This document shows, piece after piece, positions 30,701 to 40,925 of a DNA stretch of 64,000 nt. The stretch comes from Kalaharituber pfeilii (lineage: Eukaryota > Ascomycota > Pezizomycetes > Pezizales > Pezizaceae), in the NCBI GenBank assembly GCA_015179045.1, contig WHUZ01000046.1:427020-491019 (forward strand). Reading direction: 5' to 3'. Under the pieces are notes generated by a model. It had not been told where the DNA came from, searched no databases, and was given only the letters and a program-made list of their open reading frames with translations. How positions within the stretch are numbered: position 1 is the first letter of the stretch; each line of letters opens with the position of its first letter. Position numbers and translations under genes: made by a program.

Positions 30701-30728
30701 TTACACCGCTCTTCAAAACCCCGCCGCA

Positions 30729-32540
30729 ATGTCCGGACGAGCTGGCCCCTCCGATTTATCCATCTACGGTCAATGGGCCGACTATTCCTCCCGAACGGAA
30801 CAACCGGGACCGCAAATTCGCGGAACTCTCCCTCCTTCCCTAACTCATGAAGAAGACGATGGAGAATCTGATGATCACTACAGCGAAGTAGCCCTGAGCA
30901 CGACCTCTAATCCTACTAATATTTCGCAGCATGCAGACAAAGGAAAAAGGCGACAGGTACGCCGGCAGGAGACCAAAAGGGTGACAAAAATTTACGCACC
31001 TATATCCAAGCCTATCCGAACTGCCTCTCCGTTACGGAAATATTTCAGCGCCGAACCCTCCAGCCCAACCCACTTCGTAGCCGAGGACACAACCCTCCGG
31101 AGAGACGTTGAACAGCTCGCGGCCTCCATGGGACAAGCCGTATACGAAACCACGACTCAAGCTAGGACTGAGGCAGAACGAGCCTCCACAGACGTTGCTA
31201 ACCTCCGAGTGCAGCAGAGTCAGGTCAACCAGGAAATCAAGAACTATATCGATACGCAGTATAGCCAGCTAGGGGCAAAACTTATTGAAGCCCTAGAAAA
31301 GGTCGACACATTAGCAGATGCGTTCAAAGGTAATGTGGAAACTCCCCTCTCCGAAAGTCACCGAGCTCTCCAAGACATGATGCAAGGGCTCGTGGGCAAT
31401 CTGAATACCATGAGAGAGCAAATGATGCAGCAACCGCAGAACTTCCGTCGTCCCTCGTCGCCTGCCGCTCCTCCTCCTCCGGCACCCCCAGCTGCTCCGC
31501 CTCGCCCTGGACCTCCACCATCACCAGGAGCCCCTAAGCCTTCAGGCGGTGGCGCACCTCCACCATTCTATCCAACTCCCTTTCGTCAAGTTCGCTTCCC
31601 AACTCCGCCTCCTCCGCCTCCACCCGCAAGGTCTCAACATTCAGAACCGCGGGGAGACAGCCCAACGCCTAAGATTCCGGCCCCGAAAGCTTATGATGGG
31701 AATCCATCTGACCTGGACAATTTTTTGTACCTCATGGACGAATGGGTCTCCGCAACAGGACCATCGAAGGATCGAGGAAAGCTCTCCATGCTGACCTCTA
31801 GACTCACTGGACCCGCGCTCACCTTATTCCGTCATGCGCGGCCACCGACATACGAAACAGGAAAGGGCATGTTGATGGCCAAGTTCAGGGACTCCGCTGC
31901 GATCAGAGAAGCCGCCCACAAGATCCAAACAACCAAGCAGAAGGGGCGCATGCAGGACTTCCTGATCGAAATAGACGAGTACCAACATACAGCACAAATT
32001 CCAGACCCGGTACTCATTTCGTATGTGGCTCCCAATATCCGAGAGGAAGTACGCAACCTCCTTGCCGGTCACCCCTCGGTACATAAAGACTGGGAGCAGT
32101 GGAAAATAATGGCCACCTCAATCGCTGACACGCTGGGTCCCTCCGGTACCAAGCGATCAGCTCCCTCCTATACTAGGAACCCTCCTACCATCACCTCCAC
32201 CCCAGCTAAGAATGACACTGCCTCCTCGACCCCACAAAATAAAAAGAACCAGATCCCGGAGGCATTGATTGCTGAAAGAAGGAAGAACCACCGTTGCCTT
32301 AAGTGTGGAGGATCAAGTCATAAGATTGCCCATTGCAATTCCAGGAGATGGTGGACCCGGAGGGAATGGGAGAAGGAAGAGAGCAAAGAAACGAAGCCTA
32401 AGAAAGAGGACAAAGGAAGTGTCAACTCTCTCGAATCCCGCATAACAAAGAGAAGAAGGACAGACCACGGCCACCTCAAAATTCAGGCCATCGAAGAATC
32501 CGAAAGAATCACTGAACTGTCCGACTCGGGAAACGAGTAG
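30729..32540 (+). CDS. gag: gypsy-2 Gag polyprotein, 603 aa
   Basis: An uninterrupted ATG-to-stop frame. An acidic/basic N-terminus is followed by a helical region (residues about 115-230), a Pro-rich segment (about 240-305) and a capsid-like region after APKAYDGNPSDLDNFLYLMD. A CCHC knuckle CLKCGGSSHKIAHC lies at about residues 522-535, and a basic then acidic tail ends it. It is longer than gypsy-1 Gag because of the Pro-rich insert. The survival of an open gag next to a pol with many stops is odd, since RIP should affect both. Confidence 0.88.
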   Translation: MSGRAGPSDLSIYGQWADYSSRTEQPGPQIRGTLPPSLTHEEDDGESDDHYSEVALSTTSNPTNISQHADKGKRRQVRRQETKRVTKIYAPISKPIRTASPLRKYFSAEPSSPTHFVAEDTTLRRDVEQLAASMGQAVYETTTQARTEAERASTDVANLRVQQSQVNQEIKNYIDTQYSQLGAKLIEALEKVDTLADAFKGNVETPLSESHRALQDMMQGLVGNLNTMREQMMQQPQNFRRPSSPAAPPPPAPPAAPPRPGPPPSPGAPKPSGGGAPPPFYPTPFRQVRFPTPPPPPPPARSQHSEPRGDSPTPKIPAPKAYDGNPSDLDNFLYLMDEWVSATGPSKDRGKLSMLTSRLTGPALTLFRHARPPTYETGKGMLMAKFRDSAAIREAAHKIQTTKQKGRMQDFLIEIDEYQHTAQIPDPVLISYVAPNIREEVRNLLAGHPSVHKDWEQWKIMATSIADTLGPSGTKRSAPSYTRNPPTITSTPAKNDTASSTPQNKKNQIPEALIAERRKNHRCLKCGGSSHKIAHCNSRRWWTRREWEKEESKETKPKKEDKGSVNSLESRITKRRRTDHGHLKIQAIEESERITELSDSGNE

Positions 32541-35500
32541 AGGACCCTACGCAGCCTGGTAGGACTCCACGCCATAGCGATCTTCTTAGTTGCGACATAC
32601 AGTTCAAGACTGGGAGGACCGTCAGGGCTATTGTGGACTGTGCAGCCTCCGCTCCGATTGTTTCTCTGGCTTTAGGAAAAGAACTGGGACTGCGACCTCG
32701 AGTAAGGCCAGTCAAGATTAAGCAAGGTGATGGCTCTCTTCTCTCTGGTGGATCTTTCGTTGTTAATACTTCGTTTTCATTTTCTGGCGTTCCGGTTCCT
32801 GAATCTCTTTCTTCTGCTTTGGATTATGTGCACTCTCTTGATACAAGTGGAAAAAATGCTCCGGTTGATTTTATCTCTTCTTCTGATTTACGGCGTTCCG
32901 GACATGGAAGTGCAAATGCTCTTGTTTTTGATTTTGATGCAGAAGTAATGGATATCGGGGACAGGGAATGTATCATTAGATTATCTTGGTTGAAGGAAAA
33001 CGGGTTTTCTGTTGATTGCGGTAATGGCGTTTTACATCATGCTATGTTTGAAGTTCCATGCACTCGCATTGAGCTGCCTTCTGTTTCTGTTCTGTCAGTC
33101 TCTGATGAATTTGTTTTGGAAGAAGGAGACATGTTGTTATTGCTAGACGCACGCGAACACTACTCCGTTACTCAGATGTTTTTTCGAAAGAACAGGCACG
33201 CCGATTACTCCCGTACCGAAGTTGGGATCACGAAATCTCTTTCGAAAACCCAACATTAAAGCACCTCATGGTCCTATCTACAAGACTACATGGGAAGAAG
33301 ACGAGGCACTACAAAGATACATCGATGAACACTTGCCAACAGGTAAGATCAGAAGGTCAAGATCCAAGGCGGCTTCACCAATCCTTTTCGTACGGAAAAA
33401 AGACGGGTCACTCTGACTCTACGTCGATTATCAGGTACTAAATAAACTCACAATCCCTAACAAATATCCGTTGCCCCTAATGTCGGAGCTACTCAAGAAG
33501 ACCTAAGGCGGTAAATGGTTCACCAAACTGGACCTCAAAAATAAGTACAACCTCATCAGAATAAAGTTAGGCGACGAATGGAAAATGGCCTTCAAGACTG
33601 CAAAAGGCCTCTTCGAGTATACCGTCATGCCCTTTGGACTCATCAATGCACCCGCATCCTTCCAGGAAATGATGGATGAGATCCTTCAAGGCATCGATGG
33701 AGTCGTTTGGTACCTAGATGATATCTTGATCTATGGAGGCATAACAGAGAAGGACCACCAAAGGATAGTAGAAAAAGTGCTCACTAAATTAAACGAACAT
33801 GAGCTAGCAGTCAATTTGGCCAAATGCGAGTTCCATGTACACGAAACTATATTCCTAGGTCACTTAATTAATGGTACCGAGATCAAGATGGACCCTGCCA
33901 AACTGAGTACCATTCGTGACTGGCTCCAGCCTGCAAAGAAGAAGGAGGTCCAAGCTTTCTTAGGATTTGCCAATTATTACCGCCGATTCATCATCAACTA
34001 CTCCACTACGACTCGCCCTCTAACGATCTTGACCAGAAACTTACCCTTCACGTGGAGAGCAGAGCAGCAATCTACATTTTCGGAACTTAAAGAAAAGTTC
34101 ATGATAGCTCCCATTCTATGCCAGTTCAATCAATTCCTACCTACCATCGTGGAAACCGACTGCTCGGATCAGGCTCTCGCCGGTATCCTGAGTCAGTATC
34201 ATGTCAAGGACGATGTCACCACACTCCACCCTTGTAATTATCACTCCCGCATCTTTAACCCTACTGAGCACAACTACCCCATCTATGATAAGGAACTATT
34301 AGCTATCTTCGAATGCCTTCACAAAAAATGGAGGATAGAGTTACTTGGGCTTACGTTCACTGTCTATACTGATCACCATGCATTAAAGTACTTTACTACC
34401 AAACCATGCCTTAATAGCCGTCAAGCCAACTGGAGTCAAAAACTCTCCGAATTCGACTATGTTATCAAATACATCCCCGGAAGGCTTAACGGCAAAGCAG
34501 ATGCCCTCTCCCGACGAACTGGTGATGCCACCTCCGGCAGCCTTGAACAGTTATTCAAAGATGGGCAACTGCTGGTAGATAAAGAAGCAGGTGAGGCAGA
34601 AGACATATAGGTAGATATATCGGGTATCAACTGTGATGACTGGGGAAGAAATGGTGACGGACTCTTTGTGGTACCAGAGCAGTACCGACTGGAAGTATTA
34701 CGACAATACCACGACTCAAATGTGGCTGGACATTGGGGGGTGTACAGAACTCAGGAACTTCTCTCAAGGAACTTCTACTAGAATGGGTAGAAGGATCAAG
34801 TAGCTGATTATGTCGCCGGCTGTGCAGCCTGCCTTAAAGTCAAAGCTGACCGATATCCAAGGCGAACCAAACTGATGCCCATGCTAACTAGAAGCAAACC
34901 TTGGGAAGAGATCGCAATAGACTTCATTGGAGAGTTACCAGAATCTGAGAGCTACAACGCAATCTTGGTTGTCACTGACCGGTTCACCAAAATGCAATGA
35001 TATATACCAGCAAAGAACACATAGACAACCCGAGACGTCGCCAACACTTTCATCAATGACGTCTTCAGACAATTCGGTCTACCCCTTCACATCACCTCAG
35101 ATTGTGGACCGCAATTCGTCTCAGCCCTCTGGAAGGAGATCACCTCAAAGCTTGACATAGGTCTCCGACTCTCTACTGCTCACCACCCCCAGACTGATGG
35201 ACTCTCTGAGCGTGCCATTCAAATACTCAAGCAGTACTTGCGTATCTACTGTCATAACTGACAAAACCGATGGGCTACTTGACTACCTCTAGCCGAGTTT
35301 ACATATAATTCTACCATGACATCCACTCATGGATATAGCCCATTTCGATCACTATATGGATTCGATCCCAAAGTTATACACCTCTCGGATGACCACACCT
35401 ACGCTTCACTAGCCGCCAAAGGCTGGCTTGATAGGATGACCACAGTACACAACCATATCGCAGACACTCTCAAGAAAATCAATGACCAATGCTCTAACCT

Positions 35501-35960
35501 ATTCCTTAACAAAGCACGAAAGTTCCAGGTTGAAAACAAAGTTCTTATTGATCAGAGGAATCTTCGGATTACTTCGGGCAATAACCGGACTTTGACCAAT
35601 AAATATATCAGTCCCTACCCAGTGTCAAGAGTGATCAACAATAGTGTTTATGAAGTTACATTGCCGCAAGGTATGCGACTTTATAAAGTCATCCACGTCT
35701 CCCTCCTGAAGCTCTTCTGAGAAAGACTTGAACCCCAAAAGATGGAAGTTGATGACAACGACGAATTCTTCTATGAAATAGACCATGTCGTCGACTCCAA
35801 ACGCATTAATAGGGTAGTAAAGTATTGAATCCGTTGGCAAGGTTATGGCGAAGATGATGATACATGGGAACTGATAGGGAATTTGCAATGATCCCTTGAA
35901 TCCGTCAGAGAGTTCCATACACAGTATCCAAGGAAGCCTCGAGACCCTATGGTCTAATAA
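32541..35960 (+). pseudogene. pol: gypsy-2 pol remnant with chromodomain
   Basis: Pol is open in the -1 frame across the gag stop. Protease has VDCAASAPIV (32633; Asp retained, Thr replaced by Cys). A frameshift lies near 33240, after which the frame carries about ten nonsense codons. TGA at about 33414 replaces the Arg of the LCVDYRGLNK-type motif, and TAG or TGA replace Trp at several integrase positions. RT retains YLDDILIYGG (about 33713), RNase H retains ETDCSDQALAG (about 34155), and integrase retains DFIGELPE, TSDCGPQF and GLSERAIQ (about 34920-35220). A broken chromodomain (YEIDHVVDSKR ... IRWQGYGEDDDTWE) is at about 35770-35890. It is non-functional. Confidence 0.88.
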
Positions 35961-36273
35961 GATATCAACGGCTATGGCCAGGCTACTTGGATTTCAGAGT
36001 ATAGTGAGTACCTTTTCCTTACGAAGAGATTTTCTCCCACTGGGTTTTACTCTTCGGGAAGGTTTTTAACGGCTCACTAATTGCGAGTGCCAAAAGACAC
36101 GCCAGTCTCACCGTCGGCCACAAGCAATAAAGTTCGGCTCGTGAAGTTGCCTCGCATATAAGGTACGCTGATAGTTATATTAGCCATCAAGTTGAATACT
36201 TACAATCCCAATTAGTTTCGGTTTTCTTTTTGGTGATTATCAGTCAGGACGACTGCCCTAGAATGGGGGGTAA

Positions 36274-36915
36274 TATTATGGCTAAGGTGAAGACTTACCC
36301 GCCTTGGGGCAAACACTACCTTGTAATCGGTATAAGACCAATGCTGACTGAACAGACTGATCACTTGTTAGGCCTGGCTATCGATTCTCACATTGTTTTT
36401 GTATAGGGTAGTGCTATGGAAGGGCATGTCACTATTTATGGTTCGGAATCCTGCTTGACACATGCACTCTGCTTATGAAGCTTTACTAATATACGCACAT
36501 GCATTAGTATATACTGCTATATTTATCTGGTACTATTTTTGCATGTTTTCGATTATGTCTTCTTATTATTGCTTACATAAGAGTTAATCACATTGGCTGT
36601 CATCTATTATTTGTTTGACTAGTCATGTATGACGAACGCAGTCTATATAAGCGCGGGCAATAGCATAGCTAGAAGAATCAAGACCCTAGCGGTGTTCTCA
36701 GTTCCTCTATAACTCTAAATCCCATCGATTTATTCCTACGCCCATGAATCACTTCGTTCCACTTCATGGCCCACTGCTATTATCTTACCTGCGTCCACTA
36801 TACCTTAAGCCTTCATACTTAATACCAGACCGCTACTGCTACCGCGACCGCTTCCCCTTAGCCTTCACATCAGTCGGAGTCGCTTAGTTGAACAAAGCTT
36901 CTTATGCCCGTAACA
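36274..36915 (+). repeat. gypsy-2 3' LTR
   Basis: 642 bp, aligned to 30070-30700. It begins tattatggctaagg where the 5' LTR has tgttacggctaagg. At the differences I checked (such as cctcgggg/ccttgggg, gcatcgtc/acattgtt, cgttggccg/cattggctg) this LTR almost always carries the T or A, so RIP-like change was asymmetric. Confidence 0.88.
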
Positions 36916-37269
36916 CTAACATCCTAGTTGGAAGGGTTATGTAGCACAACGCATGGGATAATCCACGACAACCAGAGTGGGGGCAGACTCATATAGCAAC
37001 CCGAAGAAGTTGCCCTAAGAGGGAGGATACTGTTACGAGTTTACTGCGACCATAGTATAGGCGGCCGGTGGAGCATGCAAAAAGTAAAAAATGCAAGTAT
37101 ATACGAAATGCGCATATGCGACATAGGTGACATGTGACAGCCGAAAGGTACTGCAATCACATAAATGAGTACTATATGAGCTACGGAGAGGACTAGCGAG
37201 TATCGCTAGTCAAGTATCTTTTTGACCTAGCAGACGGTAACTTTCTGTATTTACCACCTCTGTAATACA
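36916..37269 (+). repeat. 3' terminus and LTR of a family C element
   Basis: About 115 bp of non-coding sequence ends in a polypurine tract (aagagggaggatac), followed by an LTR (37031-37269) matching the solo LTR at 17595-17831. The rest of this element is absent. It abuts gypsy-2 on the left and gypsy-3 integrase sequence on the right. Confidence 0.65.
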
Positions 37270-38471
37270 AGCTGAGAAGAATCAAATCTACCTGAAGCTG
37301 ACTAAGATAGCAGACAGGAACTCTAATCCCATAGATGAGAGATACCATGGGATTAAGACTTAAGAGCTCTTAGCAGACCTCTTTATCCAGAAAGACATAG
37401 AAATAAAGTCTATTCTGAAGAAGAAAGGATAGAAGGGTGAGTACATTGAAGCTATCCTAGCTAATACTAGTACTACCTACAATTACACCTATAAATGGCC
37501 AACTTATGCAGGGCTATAGTAGGTAGTCAGGAGTAGTTGGCTACTAAGGAAGGATAAGAACTTGGGGGTTTAGAGGATCTGTGTTTCAAAAAACCTAATA
37601 ATGAATGGTAAGAAACTCTTCTATGAAATTATTAATAAGGCTTATGAATACCTTAACCATAAAAGTATTTAAGTAACTCAAAAGCTAATTGAACAATTTT
37701 AGGAAATAAAGTCATTAGATACTAAGGTCAAGGACTTTATTAACTCTTGCTTGCTATATTAAAAAACTAAAGTAGGAGAAGAGCTGAAACTATTCTCTCA
37801 CTCTCTTAGTGTAGAAGACTTCCCTGGACTATTCATGGCTCTATAACTAGATATTTACAGTATGGCAAAGAACTTTGGAGCTGTGAAAAAAGGTAATAGT
37901 ATTTACTAACAAATCTTTAGTATTATTAATTATTTTTCTAGATTCTATTAAGCATATCCTTGTTTCTAATCTATACTAAGTTCTTTTATTATTAAATGTC
38001 TAAAAAATTATTTCAAAACCTACAAGAGAACCTCTGAAATAATATTTACAGATAGAAGAACTAACTTAGGTTCTAAAGAAATAAAAAGATACTTAGAAAA
38101 ATAAGGAATAGAACTCAGATAATCAATAATACACTATTACTAAACTGTTAGATAAGTTGAAAAAGCACATCAGGAATTAGATATAGGTATGAGAAGAATC
38201 CTCCTCAGGAAGGGAAGAAACTAGTATATCTATCTAATAGAAGTTATACAGGCAATAAATGAAGCAGTAAATATGATAAGAGATATAAATCTAATTACTA
38301 TTGCCTTATAAGTCTCTGACTTCTTCAACTTGAAAGATATATTAGAAGAACCTAACCTAGAAATAAAAGATAAAATCTTCTCACAAGTTAAAGAAAAGTT
38401 AACCAATAAACTAATACCTAAACTAAAAAGAAAAGACCTAACAGCCTCTACTTAGCCTGGAAACTAGATAT
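37270..38471 (+). pseudogene. pol: gypsy-3 integrase remnant
   Basis: Frames broken by TAG and TAA show an integrase-like pattern. KAYEYLNHKS ... INSCLLY (about 37640-37760) resembles the HHCC finger with a Cys changed to Tyr. A core follows with IFTDRRTNLGSKEI (about 38050), resembling the second catalytic Asp region TDRGTNF. Downstream stretches (about 38160-38450) are helical and charged. It is assigned to gypsy-3 by collinearity. Confidence 0.6.
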
Positions 38472-39135
38472 TGTTATGAATTGCAACTGACTGTTTGCAA
38501 ACTATTGCACCAAAAGGTAGAACTACTGGTACCACCTGGTAGTGCGGTCGGTATATATAGGAGTATCTATATGGGCCGGTCAGTAACTTGCTTACGTTTA
38601 TGCATATAGTCAAGGATCTTGGCTCCTTTAGATATCCATATGTACTAGTAATCAGCTTCCCTCTGCCACCATGGTACGCCAAGCCATAATATTACTCCCC
38701 CGCAGGCAGAGTATGTCCCGGACTCTGTATATATTAACCTCCAGTTACCCGTTACTGCCTTATGGCTTCAATTTTATGTGCTACCACTATACTACTTTAT
38801 AACCAGTGACCGGTATATGACTGTAAGCTGCTTATCAAATTCAAAGGTCACCTACAGTATCTCATGTTCACTATAGGTAAGGTTTGAACTAGTGACCCAA
38901 CTGGTAGTACTGTTATGGATTGCAACCGACCATTTGCAAACCGTTATACCAAAAGGTAGAACTACCGGTACTATCTGATAGTGCGGTCGATATATATAGG
39001 AGTATTCATACATGCCGGTCAGTGACTCGCTTGCATTTACGCACGTAGTTAAGGATCTTGGCTCCCTTAGACATCTACATGTACTAGTAATCAGCTTCCC
39101 TCTGCCGCCATGGCACGCCAAGCCATGACAGGTAT
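38467..39135 (-). mobile_element. TRIM-like element copy 2, reverse orientation, TSD gatat/ggtat
   Basis: LTRs 38472-38691 and 38911-39130 (220 bp each) flank a 219-bp core. The flanks gatat and ggtat match except for one A/G change. Structure and core are those of copy 1 at 27914-28573 in the opposite orientation (sense polypurine tract gcgggggagtaa). No coding capacity. Confidence 0.85.
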
Positions 39136-39233
39136 AGTTATTAAATAAAAACTTGTCTAAAAAGGTAAAAACTCCCTTTGTACTATAGAAAGGACCCTTT
39201 ATGATCCTACAGTATAATGCTAATAAAGATAAT

Positions 39234-40621
39234 ATAAATGTTACGGCTAAGGTAGAAACTTGCCTACCATTGTGGCAAGGGGCAAGGGTTCCACTACTAA
39301 TTAGCTGCCATGGCTAAAGGTGAAGACTTACCCGCCAAGGGGAAAATACTGACCCTGCAATCGAACATAAGACCAATGCTGATTGACCGGACTAATCACC
39401 CGTTAGGCTTGGCTGTTGATTCTCGCATCGTTTAGATAGGGCAGTACTACGGAAGGGTGTGTCATCCGGAATGCAGCTTGATGCATACACTCGAATTACG
39501 GAAGCTTTATTTATATATGCACATTGTTACGGCTAAGGTAAGACTTACGCGACCCGCGGAACACTTACTCTGAATACCAATGCTGCTTGAGTGGACTGAT
39601 CACCCGTTAGGCTTGGAATTCATTTTTGCCCGAATAGGGAAGTGCTAAGGAAGTGTGTGTCGTCGATTAATGGTATAATCTCCGGATTACCCATGTACCC
39701 TGCATGCACTCGGCTGATTAAAAGCTAATATATGCGCACATGCACTAGTACATAGCATTATCTTGCGTCCGTACTATTTTCGCATGTTTCTGTTACGTGT
39801 GCCTATTACCACCGGTATTGGCATTGATAAGGAATTGCTACGTTGCCAGTCATTTATTCATTTGTTGACTAGTTATGTATGACTGCGCTGAAGTCTATAT
39901 AAGCGCCGGCTGGCGATAGCATAGTTAAAAAAATCAAGACACTAGCGGTGTTCTAAGTTCTCTATAACTCTGAACCTATCGTTCCCTCACTACGCCCGTG
40001 AACCGCTCCGCTCCGCTGCGCGCCCCACGCCGAGTAGCTGCCCTTTCGGCCCGCCGTATATACGCCTCCGTAGCCATTCCGGCCCGCCGTATACACCCCT
40101 TAGCCGTAACACCTATCCTCCGGGCCCAGCGTAGCCGAGCCCCTCACGCCCGTAACACACATGCATTAGTACATTCGTTATCTTTGCCCCGTACTATTTT
40201 TGCATGTTTTCGTTACGTGTGCCTATTACCACCGGTATTGGCATTGATAAGGAACCGCCGCATTGCCAGCCAATTATTCATTTGTTGACCCCTCATGTAT
40301 GGCTGCGCTGAAGTCTATATAAGCGCCGGCTGGCGATAGCATAGTTAGAAGAATCAAGATACAAGCGGTGTCCTAAGTTTCTCTATAACTCTGAACCTAT
40401 CGTTCCCTCAATACGCCCGTGAATCGCTCCGCTCCGCTGCGTGCTCCCCGCCGAGTAGCTGCCCTTCCGGTCCGCCGTATACACCTCCGTAGCCATTCCG
40501 ACCCGCCGTATTCACACTTCCGGGACGACGCCGGCACCGCCGTTTTCCCCACCGTAGCCGTAACATCCAGTGCCTTTCAGCGCCCACCGGAGCCAGAGCC
40601 CCTCACGCCCGTAACAATAAA
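39234..40621 (+). repeat. Solo LTR (gypsy-2 family) split by a second solo LTR
   Basis: The outer LTR 39239-40616 has TSD ataaa (39234-39238 and 40617-40621). It begins tgttacggctaagg, contains a partly duplicated 5' start (a second ggctaaaggtgaagac at about 39311) and ends cacgcccgtaaca. It interrupts the gypsy-3 integrase C-terminus. Confidence 0.8.
39520..40162 (+). repeat. Inner solo LTR nested in an LTR, TSD cacat
   Basis: The 633-bp LTR at 39525-40157 is flanked by cacat (39520-39524 and 40158-40162). It is closely related to the LTR it sits in and to the gypsy-2 LTRs. Confidence 0.85.
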
Positions 40622-40925
40622 GTTAAAACTATCTTTAACCTACAATATTTACCCTTGGTTTTATACCTCCTTAGTTAAGCCCTACTAACAAAGAAATCTA
40701 TAGAAATTTAAGAGATTCACTATAGAAGAACCAAAAGTAGTAGAAGACAATTTGTAGGAAGTAGAAAGGCTAATAGAATTTAAACTAAAACTAAGAACAG
40801 AAGAACTCCAGTACTTGGTTAAGTAGAAAGGATATGAGTTAGAATAAGATAAAAAAAGAACTGATAACTGGGTAAATGAAGAAGATATAGGTAGAAAAGT
40901 AAAAGAAAAATTTTAGAAAAAGTAA
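40622..40925 (+). pseudogene. pol: gypsy-3 integrase C-terminus and chromodomain remnant
   Basis: Sequence resumes the integrase C-terminal pattern (LSLTYNIYPWFYTSLVKPY), then a linker and a chromodomain-like LQYLVK-stop-KGYELE (about 40810-40850; the Trp codon tgg is tag) with NWVNEEDIG following. This shows that gypsy-3 was also a chromovirus. Stops are G-to-A type. Confidence 0.7.

Larger units (their letters stand above)
30070..36915 (+). mobile_element. gypsy-2: Ty3/gypsy chromovirus with open gag and RIP-broken pol
   Basis: 6.8-kb plus-strand element with LTRs 30070-30700 (631 bp) and 36274-36915 (642 bp). A polypurine tract (atggggggtaa) precedes the 3' LTR. It has the same gag, -1 shift, pol and chromodomain layout as gypsy-1 but is clearly diverged. 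Flanks cttta and ctaac do not match, so no TSD remains. The 3' LTR and pol carry many C-to-T and G-to-A changes, whereas gag and the 5' LTR are much cleaner. Confidence 0.88.

Noticed and set aside
17595..37269. The two family C LTR copies as the paired ends of one 20-kb element
   Set aside because: The left copy has its own perfect TSD (gtata on both sides), so it is a solo LTR. The right copy is preceded by a separate 3' internal fragment.
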